NCBI RefSeq assembly: GCF_015477775.1
Contig: NZ_JADLQO010000001.1
Span: 682,001 to 746,000 of the forward strand
Direction of reading: 5' to 3'
Source of the DNA: Nocardia abscessus
GTDB taxonomy: Bacteria > Actinomycetota > Actinomycetes > Mycobacteriales > Mycobacteriaceae
Length of the DNA stretch: 64,000 nucleotides
Under the pieces are notes generated by a model. The model did not search any database, was not told where the DNA came from, and saw nothing but the letters and a program-made list of their open reading frames with translations. Numbering within the stretch: position 1 is the stretch's first letter; every line of letters begins with the position of its first letter. The position numbers and the translations under genes are program-made. Below, in pieces: positions 55,670-62,338 of the stretch.

Positions 55670-56200
55670 GCCACAGTCCAGGCAGTGGGTGCGGTCGAGG
55701 TGGCGGGGCCACGGTGCAGGCAATCGGCCAGGGCGCAGGTGGCGGGCCACAGTCCGGGGGCAGGCCACGGTCCGGTGGCAGGCCACGGTCCAGGTGGCAG
55801 ACCCCAGTCCAGGTGGCAGACCCCAGTCCAGGTGGCAGACCCCAGTCCAGGTGGCAGACCCCAGTCCAGGTGGCAGGCCGCGGTCCGAGCAGTGGGTGCG
55901 GTCGAGGTGGCGGGCCAGGTCCTGGCAGTCGGCCACGGTCCAGGTGGCAGACCCCAGTCCAGGTGGCAGGCCGCAGTCTAGGTGGCAGGCCACGGTCCGG
56001 GCAGTGAGCCACGGTCCAGGCAGTGGGTGCGGTCGAGGTGGTGGGCCACGGTCCAGGTGGCAGGCCACGGTCCAGGTGGCCCGGGGCAGTCCAGGTGGCG
56101 GGCCGCGGTCCGGGCAGTGAGCCACAGTCCAGGCAGTGAGCCACGGTCCAGGTGGTGGGGCCACAGCCCGGGCAGTGGGCCACGGTCCAGGTGATAGGGC
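55670..56200. repeat. 19-bp iteron-like tandem array, about 28 units
   Basis: Units of 18-20, mostly 19, bases with consensus GGCCACGGTCCAGGTGGCA run through this stretch. Four exactly identical copies of the variant GACCCCAGTCCAGGTGGCA occupy 55800-55875. Most units contain an internal inverted repeat, GCCAC-7 bases-GTGGC. Because 19 is not a multiple of 3 all frames stay open and translate as a 19-residue repeat, which produces long but meaningless ORFs on both strands. There are no unique spacers, so this is not a CRISPR array. Confidence 0.85.
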
Positions 56201-56517
56201 GTCGCAAATGCTGGCGTGCGCTGGCCGGATCGCGTGGGCTAGTTCGAATGGGTCGGGTAATTGTGGTGCGCCGCAATCCCGACCTTCGCCGCAGTAGTCG
56301 GCGTGTTCTCGATCGTCAGCGTGCGTCCGGCGGTTGCTGTGCGTCTGGACGCCTCGGGTGATCTTCGTCGACTCGGTGATCGGGGTCCACGAGGACTGCG
56401 TGCGTCATGTGGTCAACAGGCGAGTTCGTACGGGCTGCGATTTGAGATTGCAGCTGTGTGGGAGCTGGGAGGCGTGCAGGCGGTAATGCGTGCCGCAGCA
56501 CGGACGACGCTTGGGAA

Positions 56518-56762
56518 CGCAGTGAAGGCGTCTCGTTCATCGGGGCAACCGAGTTGTCCGGTCGGCGTCTTCCACGGGTGTTGCTGTCACGGGGAGGAGC
56601 GATCGCACTGCGTGCTTCACGTGAAACATCGTCCGCCGGAACTGCCCTTCAAGAGAGTTGGAAGGCGGGGGTGGGTTGGCTTTCGTGACTCCGGGCTGCC
56701 GATGTCGTCTTGCCCCAGCTGAAGCCGTCGTCTTGGACCAAACTTCCGGGGGCCTGGTTGCC
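56518..56762 (+). repeat. Inverted-repeat arm B, holding a parS site
   Basis: Counterpart of 54392-54645 in the opposite orientation, with the matching blocks listed there. The arms are separated by about 1.9 kb that contain both short-repeat arrays and the parS at 55100. Confidence 0.75.
56613..56628. other. parS: parS site, one mismatch
   Basis: TGCTTCACGTGAAACA; position 3 is C instead of T. Lies in inverted-repeat arm B. Confidence 0.8.
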
Positions 56763-56898
56763 GACGACGAACCGGGCTGAACGACGCGGACGGGGACGGG
56801 ATTATCCCGCCATGCGAGTTCCCTCGATGTCTCGTTCAATGCGATCAGCCGGAGATACAGTGCAAAGCGCCCCGGCCGGCGCGGCTGCTGGTTTACCC

Positions 56899-56969
56899 GG
56901 AGGGACATGTTCGGCAAACTCGCCAAGGTGGCCAACGCCGCATTCGCCGTCGCCCCTGCACGGCGCTGA
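56899..56969 (+). pseudogene. Severed copy of the S1 peptidase 5' end
   Basis: The 57 bases 56899-56955 match 16279-16335, the ribosome-binding site and signal-peptide start of the S1 peptidase gene, with two substitutions. The frame from ATG 56907 reads MFGKLAKVANAAFAVAPARR and stops at 56969, so only the beginning of a signal peptide is left. The rest of the peptidase gene is absent. It is a duplication remnant; a functional 20-residue peptide is unlikely. Confidence 0.85.
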
Positions 56970-57328
56970 ACATCATCCGCATCAGCGGTGAGTCCGCGAC
57001 GGAGTGGCCGACTCAGCCCGATAAATGATGATCACGCTGCGCGACTGTGGCGGACGCGCGCTGGTTGACGTGCACGCTGGCGGCATGGACTTCGCCGCTG
57101 TACTCGCGGCGTCATTCTGATCGACAGTTGCCTTGGTAGGCGGGTGCCCCTGGTGGGCGGCATGCGCTGGGTCATGGGTCTACGGCCGGAGTGTCCGTAC
57201 GGCCAGGCGATGAATGTGCCACCAGATGGTCTAGCGCGCTCGGTGATCGGCCTGCGGCCAGGCGCACCAGATCACTCAGACGGGATTAGCGCGAGGCCGA
57301 CCGCTTCGCCGTACTGCTCAGCCAGTCT

Positions 57329-57344
57329 GGATTCACGGGAAACA
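57329..57344. other. Weak parS-like site, three mismatches
   Basis: GGATTCACGGGAAACA differs from the consensus at positions 1, 3 and 10. It lies exactly 78 bases from the better site at 57407 in the same orientation and shares its flank GGATTCACG. Confidence 0.4.
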
Positions 57345-57406
57345 TCCGGGGCAGGGATCGGGGCGGCGTCGGGAGCCCCTGCCGGCGTCGACGGGTCGGC
57401 GCACCT

Positions 57407-57422
57407 TGATTCACGTGAAACA
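57407..57422. other. parS: parS site, one mismatch
   Basis: TGATTCACGTGAAACA, identical to the site at 55100. Confidence 0.8.
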
Positions 57423-58039
57423 TCAAGAGGTGGTGGGCCGGTCTTCGAGGTCCCCGCAGTCACAGCGCTGGTGCGGAGCGTGTGGGACGCGTAGCCGAGG
57501 AACCCAAGCCGGTGCACTCCAGCGAGGCGAAGTTCGAGCAGGACGTGCGGAAGGCCTCCACCCGAACCGATCAACATCAAGCGGCTGCCGCCAGATCCGC
57601 AACTGCGGTTCGTGGTGTTCGGACAGGCGAACGATTTGCGATGGGCATTGCCCGAGGACCAGCCAGCCGCATCACAAGTACGCCGGGAACATCGAGGCTA
57701 AGCACAGAGCCCTTCTGGCATTGCCGCACTCGATCCACCTACATCCCCGCGACCATCATCGTCGGACAGCTGCGCGAGGCGGACAGCACAGTCGACCGAC
57801 CGGCGGACAGCAGGCGCGGACAGCGAGGACAGCTGCGCGAGGTGTGACTGCAACCGGAGAATTCCGACTTGCTCACCGACCTCCACGCCCTACAGCCCCC
57901 GCCATTCCGTCAGAGTGACGAAACGATCCTAGGTCCCGGGTCGAACCCGTAACCTTCGCGATCCAGCGGGGAGAACCAGGTAGCGGGCGGTAGCTCACCA
58001 GCCCTGCGGCCCGCGCCAGCCCCGACAACCCGGCAGCTC

Positions 58040-58807
58040 CTACTCGGTCTTCCGCGCGGCCCTCTTCGTCGCCGCGGCTCGGGCGGCCTTCTCGCCGCGT
58101 TCGGCGCGCCGCTTCGACGTGCGCTCGGCGCGGGGGAGCCGCTCGGCGCTGATCACCATGGTCGGCGTGGACACCAGGCCGGCGCCGCATTCCAGCACAA
58201 CCGCATTGCCGGCCCCGGCTTTCGCCAGGGCCTCGCCATCGCGCGCGAGTTCCTCTGCGGCACTGGCGCCCTTGAGGGCGAGCATGTGCCCGTGGTCGCG
58301 GAGGAGGGGAAGTGACCACTGGGCGAGCTTCCCGAGCGGAGCCACCGCACGGGAGGTGACCACATCCGCGCCGCCGGCTTCCTTCATCACACCGGACTGT
58401 TCGGCGCGCCCGCGCACCACGGTGACGTCCAGGCCGACGGCTTCGATGAACTCGCTCAAGAAGATGGTTCGGCGCAGCAGTGGTTCGACCAGGGTGATCC
58501 TGAGGTCCGGCCGTGCGATAGCAAGCGGGATGCCGGGCAAACCAGCGCCGCTGCCGATATCGACTACGGACGCGCCTTCGGCGATCAGCTCACCGAGTAC
58601 CGCGCAGTTGAGGATGTGACGATCCCAGAGGCGAGGCACCTCGCGCGGACCGATCAGCCCGCGCTCCACGCCCGCGGTCGCGAGTGCGGTGCAATATCGA
58701 CGCGCGAGATCGAGTCGGTCGCCGAAGACGGTGGCCGCCGACACGGGTGGCTCCGACTCCGCGGGCACCGCGGCGGTTCCACCGAGATCTCGTTCCACGT
58801 GAAACAT
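58040..58807 (-). CDS. rsmG: 16S rRNA (guanine-527-N7)-methyltransferase
   Basis: A 255-residue methyltransferase (GidB) that modifies G527 of 16S rRNA; its loss gives low-level streptomycin resistance. The SAM-binding motif [20 protein letters not shown] is followed by [19 protein letters not shown] and [20 protein letters not shown]. The C-terminal 35 residues form an added Arg/Lys/Ala tail ([20 protein letters not shown]). The ATG at 58807 gives the start MFHVERDL, encoded over a parS-like sequence, as seen in gidB genes of relatives. A GTG at 58849 is also in frame. Confidence 0.92.
   Translation of the reverse strand: MFHVERDLGGTAAVPAESEPPVSAATVFGDRLDLARRYCTALATAGVERGLIGPREVPRLWDRHILNCAVLGELIAEGASVVDIGSGAGLPGIPLAIARPDLRITLVEPLLRRTIFLSEFIEAVGLDVTVVRGRAEQSGVMKEAGGADVVTSRAVAPLGKLAQWSLPLLRDHGHMLALKGASAAEELARDGEALAKAGAGNAVVLECGAGLVSTPTMVISAERLPRAERTSKRRAERGEKAARAAATKRAARKTE
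58791..58806. other. parS-like site over the rsmG start, two mismatches
   Basis: CGTTCCACGTGAAACA differs from the consensus at positions 1 and 5. It includes all but the first base of the rsmG start codon and its first codons (MFHVE), so ParB binding could interfere with rsmG expression. Confidence 0.55.
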
Positions 58808-58860
58808 CCTTCCGAACTCGGGTCGATCTACGTGCGAGCTATCGGGCACCGGACACGAAC

Positions 58861-58890
58861 AAGGCCCCCGGTCCGAAGACCAGAGGCCCT
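58861..58890 (-). terminator. Hairpin with UUCG loop between jag and rsmG
   Basis: On the minus strand AGGGCCTCTGGTC pairs over 13 positions (some G-T pairs) with GACCGGGGGCCTT around the stable tetraloop TTCG, followed by GTTCGTGTCC. It lies 59 bases after the jag stop and should terminate or attenuate the rpmH-to-jag transcript before rsmG. Confidence 0.65.
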
Positions 58891-58949
58891 ATCCAACCAC
58901 TACCCAGGCGGGCCGCGAAACATGCCGCCCGCTTCGGGAATACCGTCGC

Positions 58950-59501
58950 TCAGCCGGGGACGACCACCACGTGGCGGTTCGGTTCGACGCCTTCGCTCTC
59001 GCTGCTGACGCCATCCACCGCGGCCACCGCGTCGTGCACGATCTTGCGCTCGAACGGGGTCATGGGCGCCAGCGACTCCGGCTCACCAGATTCCAGCACG
59101 CGCTGTGCGGCGGCCGCGCCGAGCTCGCTCAGTTCGGACCGCCGCTTCGCCCGCCAGCCCGCCACATCCAGCATCAGCCGGCTCCGTACGCCGGTCGTCT
59201 GCTGGACGGCGAGGCGAGTCAGTTCCTGCAGAGCATCGAGCACCTCGCCGTTGCGTCCGACGAGCTTCGTCAGGTCACGGCCGCCGTCGATGCTCACCAC
59301 GGCACGGTCACCCTCGACGTCGAGATCGATGTCGCCGTCGAAGTCGAGCACGTCGAGCAACTGCTCGAGGTAGTCGCCGGCGATCTCGCCTTCCTCGATG
59401 AGAGCTTCCTCGGCATCACTCACGGCATCGCCGGTGTCCGCTCCGGCGTTCACCATCGTCGTCGCCACGGTGGCGTCCCCTCCGTCGGTCTCCACAGTCA
59501 T
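58950..59501 (-). CDS. jag: RNA-binding protein KhpB/Jag (KH and R3H domains)
   Basis: A 183-residue protein. An acidic N-terminal 45 residues (DAVSDAEEALIEEGEIAGDY) is followed by a KH-type domain (LVGRNGEVLDALQELTRLAV) and an R3H domain at the C-terminus (AAQRVLESGEPESLAPMTPF, ERKIVHDAVAAVDGV). Jag/KhpB proteins bind small RNAs and affect cell elongation; the gene is next to yidC in most Gram-positives. It corresponds to Rv3920c. AAGGAAAT is the ribosome-binding site. Confidence 0.93.
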   Translation of the reverse strand: MTVETDGGDATVATTMVNAGADTGDAVSDAEEALIEEGEIAGDYLEQLLDVLDFDGDIDLDVEGDRAVVSIDGGRDLTKLVGRNGEVLDALQELTRLAVQQTTGVRSRLMLDVAGWRAKRRSELSELGAAAAQRVLESGEPESLAPMTPFERKIVHDAVAAVDGVSSESEGVEPNRHVVVVPG

Positions 59502-59613
59502 TTGATTTCCTTCATCTGCTCATCGCGCGCGCCGGGCAATCGCCGCCGGGCGGTATTCGCGATCAAGGTTGCTCAGTGCTCCAGGCGGGCGGCTCGTCCC
59601 ACCGATCGTGTGG

Positions 59614-60708
59614 TCAGCGCCTGCGCTTCTGGTTCGCCCTGCCCCGGTTGCCCGGCCGTTTCTGGCCGGCCGGACGGCGTTGCCCCGAGGCCTGCTTCGC
59701 CGGCTTGGCGGTGCCGTTGGTCGACGGAGCAGCGGTGTCCTCGTCCGACGCGGTATCGGTAGCGGAGGCGGACGCCGGCTTCTTCTTGACGTTGACCGGC
59801 TTGGCGCCGGGCTTCGGCGCGTTCTGCGCGCGCTGCTCCAGCTTCGCCTGCTTCTTGGCTTCCTCTTCCTTCTCCATGCGGCCGAAGACGAGGTGCTGCT
59901 GCCCGTAGGTCCAGATGTTGTTGGCGACCCAGTAGAGCAGGATGGCGATCGGCAGGAACGGACCACCGACGAGCACGCCGAGCGGGAACACCCAGAGCGC
60001 GAGCTTGTTCATCATCGCGGCCTGCGGATTGGCCGCCGCTTCCGGCGTCTGCCGCGCCACGGAAGCGCGCGCGTTGAAGTGGGTGGCCAGACCCGCGATG
60101 ACCATCAAGGGGATCGCGACGAGCGCGATGCTCAACCGGCTCGGCACGCCGCCGTAGTCGGCGAATGCCTGCAACTCGCTGACGGGTGTGGTGATGAACG
60201 CCGAGATCGGGGCGCCGAAGATGCGCGCGCTCAGGAAGGACTGGACGTCGGTGGCGCTGAAGACGTAGTTCGCGGTGTTCGCGTTCTGCTCGGGCGTCAG
60301 GCCCAACTGCCCGAAGCCGTGACCGGTCCGGTTGAACGAGCGCAACACATGGAAGAGCCCGAGGAAGACCGGCACCTGGGCGAGGATCGGCAGGCAACCC
60401 ATCAGCGGGTTGAAGCCGTTCTCCTTCTGCAGCTTCTGCATCTCGAGCGCCATCTTCTGGCGATCGTTCTTGTACTTCTTCTGCAGCTCTTTGATCTGCG
60501 GCTGCAGTTCCTGCATCTGCTTGGTGGTGCGCACCTGCTTGACGAACGGCTTGTAGAGCACCAGGCGCAAGGTGAACACCAGGAACACCACGGCCAGTGC
60601 CCAGGTGAGACCGTTGTCCGCGCCGAACGCGAACCCGAAGACCCGATGCCAGAACCAGAGGATCCAGGACACCGGGTAATAAATGAAGTCGAGCACGGCT
60701 CTATGCAC
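59614..60708 (-). CDS. yidC: Membrane protein insertase YidC
   Basis: A 364-residue polytopic protein with the YidC/Oxa1 core: [20 protein letters not shown], the charged coiled hairpin [40 protein letters not shown], and membrane spans to [20 protein letters not shown]. The C-terminal 75 residues are a Lys/Arg/Ala-rich tail ([20 protein letters not shown]) that probably touches the ribosome. No lipoprotein signal is seen, unlike Bacillus SpoIIIJ. The GTG start overlaps the yidD stop region by 8 bases. Confidence 0.95.
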   Translation of the reverse strand: MHRAVLDFIYYPVSWILWFWHRVFGFAFGADNGLTWALAVVFLVFTLRLVLYKPFVKQVRTTKQMQELQPQIKELQKKYKNDRQKMALEMQKLQKENGFNPLMGCLPILAQVPVFLGLFHVLRSFNRTGHGFGQLGLTPEQNANTANYVFSATDVQSFLSARIFGAPISAFITTPVSELQAFADYGGVPSRLSIALVAIPLMVIAGLATHFNARASVARQTPEAAANPQAAMMNKLALWVFPLGVLVGGPFLPIAILLYWVANNIWTYGQQHLVFGRMEKEEEAKKQAKLEQRAQNAPKPGAKPVNVKKKPASASATDTASDEDTAAPSTNGTAKPAKQASGQRRPAGQKRPGNRGRANQKRRR

Positions 60709-61099
60709 TCCCGTCGTTCGTGTCGCCGATCACCGCGTGCGGCGATCCTTTACAAGCGTTCGGCTCCGACCGAGGTCCGGCGGGCAGGCTCGGGTCCTGC
60801 GACGCCGTGTCGGTCGCTGCCCCGTCCGCCGGATCGGCGCGCACAGTGCTCCGCTTCCGCTCCGGGACGGGGTCCCACCCACCAGGGTGCCAGGGCGCGC
60901 ATTTGGCCAAGCGCACGACCGTCAGTCCGAGCCCGATGACCACGCCTCGGGTGCGTAGTGCGGTCACCGCGTACTCGCTACAGGTCGGTGTGAATCGGCA
61001 CACCGGCATGCGGGTGGGGGAGACGTAGGTCCGATACAGCTCGATCAGAAAGATCAGCACGTTCGCGGGCAGTCTGGCCATCGTCGCCGAGCGGCTCAT
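60701..61099 (-). CDS. yidD: Membrane protein insertion efficiency factor YidD
   Basis: A 132-residue protein. The family signature [15 protein letters not shown] and the end [13 protein letters not shown] are present, preceded by the membrane-associated helix [20 protein letters not shown]. YidD sits at the inner membrane surface and aids YidC. It has about 45 extra C-terminal residues compared with the usual 80-90. The ATG overlaps the rnpA stop (ATGA), and its own 3' end overlaps yidC. Confidence 0.9.
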   Translation of the reverse strand: MSRSATMARLPANVLIFLIELYRTYVSPTRMPVCRFTPTCSEYAVTALRTRGVVIGLGLTVVRLAKCAPWHPGGWDPVPERKRSTVRADPADGAATDTASQDPSLPAGPRSEPNACKGSPHAVIGDTNDGSA

Positions 61100-61539
61100 G
61101 CCGAACCACCCGTTGCCACGCCCGCCGCGGCGCCGACGCCGAGCTTGCGCAGTGCGGTGCGCAGTTGGCGCAGCAGGTCCTCCGACGACGCCGTAGCCGC
61201 GCCCGGGAGCGCGCGGATCACGACATCGGTCCCGGGCGGCACTTCGTCGACCACCTGGGCGCACATATGACGCAGGCGGCGGGCCACGCGATGTCGAATC
61301 ACCGCGTTGCCCACCGCCTTGCTGACGATCAACCCGAAGCGCGGTCCGCCTACGCGGACCAGCACGTCGTTCGGGATCTGATCGTGTCGTCCATTCGCGC
61401 CCACACCTCCGTCATACCCGTGCGCATACCCGTGCGCGAGCGCATGCACGACCAGATCACGCCTCCCGATTCGCTGGCCGCGGCGCACCGTCCGGGAGAA
61501 GTCGGCACGATGATGCAACCGATACGGCTCAGGCAACAC
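61096..61539 (-). CDS. rnpA: Ribonuclease P protein component
   Basis: A 147-residue basic protein that helps the RNase P RNA process tRNA 5' ends. The N-terminal LPEPYRLHHRADFSRTVRRG and the RNR-type motif GNAVIRHRVARRLRHM (with FGLIVSKAV before it) are diagnostic. An insertion rich in Gly/His (HALAHGYAHGYDGGVGANGR) makes it longer than the usual 120 residues. GTG start; it lies 21 bases after rpmH. Confidence 0.94.
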   Translation of the reverse strand: MLPEPYRLHHRADFSRTVRRGQRIGRRDLVVHALAHGYAHGYDGGVGANGRHDQIPNDVLVRVGGPRFGLIVSKAVGNAVIRHRVARRLRHMCAQVVDEVPPGTDVVIRALPGAATASSEDLLRQLRTALRKLGVGAAAGVATGGSA

Positions 61540-61560
61540 CCGAGCGTCCGAGAGCGAGGA

Positions 61561-61704
61561 TCAGGCAGTGAGGGAAGCGCGGCCCTTACGGCGACGCGCC
61601 GAAACGATGGCGCGGCCCGCACGGGTGCGCATCCGGAGGCGGAAGCCGTGAACCCGCGCCCGACGACGGTTGTTCGGCTGGAACGTCCGCTTGCCCTTGG
61701 CCAC
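61561..61704 (-). CDS. rpmH: 50S ribosomal protein L34
   Basis: A 47-residue, very basic protein reading [20 protein letters not shown] and continuing [20 protein letters not shown], then GRASLTA and a TGA stop. Full-length L34 of the large ribosomal subunit. The GTG start has GAGGAG 9 bases upstream. It begins the rpmH-rnpA-yidD-yidC-jag operon, divergent from dnaA. Confidence 0.96.
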   Translation of the reverse strand: MAKGKRTFQPNNRRRARVHGFRLRMRTRAGRAIVSARRRKGRASLTA

Positions 61705-62338
61705 GGTCAACACTCCTCGAGTAGGCGGGCACCAGGTAGTGCCCGAAGCTTGTCGGTGATACGTGTATTGCGCGAATGAATCGCAGGTCTGGTCATCATC
61801 GGCGCGCGTCGGTCCTGGCGCACAGTCGGTCGATCACGACCTAAACGCGGTCAGCACAAGACCGCCACCGCACCAAGGGGTGACTGTACGAGGGTACTGA
61901 TCGGCTCGGGTCGGGTCAAACTCGCCCCATCCCATCGGCCCGGGCCCGACGACCAGGCAGAACCGGTCCCCGCGTCACGCATTTCCGCAATGATCGTGAC
62001 CTCGTCCACACCCCTAGCCATCGCGCGGCCCGGGCCACTAAGGTGCTTAGCCAGGCGATTGCTACAGAACCGCAGGTCGCGGCGTTGCTCCTCTCGCGCG
62101 TACGCGCGTTCCACAGCTCCCCAGGGTTCTCCACATCTGTGGATAATTGTGTGGAAAGACCCCTGGAGTGGCATATTCGTAGGGCCGACGGTGCCACGCC
62201 GCTGTCCAGATGGGGGACCCGGGCAGCGTCCGAACCGGTTACGGACGTACGCAGGATAACGGGACCGACCCACAGCGTCGCACTCCACGCGTGCCCCGGC
62301 CGTCTGCTCCTATCGACCTACTCCGGGGAGGAAACTGC
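61705..62338. promoter_or_regulatory. rpmH-dnaA divergent promoter region
   Basis: 634 bases. Two DnaA-box matches lie at 62127 and 62138, and AT-rich spots (GTGGATAATTGTGTGGAA, GCATATTCGT) follow toward dnaA. The dnaA ribosome-binding site GGGGAGGA is at the right end. In actinobacteria the main oriC is usually between dnaA and dnaN, beyond this window, so this stretch is more likely the dnaA/rpmH promoter region with autoregulatory boxes. I see no RNA gene. Confidence 0.6.
62127..62146. promoter_or_regulatory. Two DnaA boxes in opposite orientation
   Basis: TTCTCCACA (62127-62135, plus) matches TTNTCCACA; TGTGGATAA (62138-62146) is the perfect box TTATCCACA on the minus strand. A two-base gap separates them. 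A further TTCCACA-type sequence lies at 62109. They are about 195-210 bases before dnaA and suit autoregulation of dnaA. Confidence 0.7.

Larger units (their letters stand above)
53766..58039. other. 4.3 kb gene-free, repeat-rich parS region between parA and rsmG
   Basis: No ORF in this 4274-base segment resembles a known protein, and the long ones come from stop-free repeats. Contents in order: parS-like sites at 54055, 54528, 55100, 56613, 57329 and 57407; an inverted duplication of about 250 bp (54392-54645 and 56518-56762) holding two of them; a degenerate array with core GGTGATCGG (55251-55640); a 19-bp iteron-like array (about 55670-56200); a severed copy of a signal-peptide start (56899-56969). 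In M. tuberculosis parA and the rsmG gene are nearly adjacent. The last 600 bases (57430-58039) show nothing I can name. Confidence 0.75.

Noticed and set aside
55670..56200. CRISPR array
   Set aside because: Units follow each other directly with no unique spacers, and no cas genes are nearby.
55445..56276. Long minus-strand ORFs (about 240-250 codons) with repeated TWTVACHLDRGLPPG-like peptides
   Set aside because: They are translations of the 19-bp repeat array. All three frames are open because the period is not a multiple of three, there is no ribosome-binding site, and the peptide is a low-complexity 19-residue repeat.
57920..57960. Possible tRNA T-arm on the minus strand (GGGTTCGACCC)
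   Set aside because: The surrounding sequence gives no acceptor stem, D-arm or anticodon arm in the right places, and no complete cloverleaf can be drawn.
53766..58039. Prophage, insertion sequence or integrated plasmid explaining the parA-rsmG gap
   Set aside because: No transposase, integrase, phage gene, tRNA-type attachment site or flanking target duplication was found.
61705..62338. Main replication origin oriC
   Set aside because: Only two good DnaA boxes are present. In actinobacteria the large box cluster is normally between dnaA and dnaN, which lies beyond the window.
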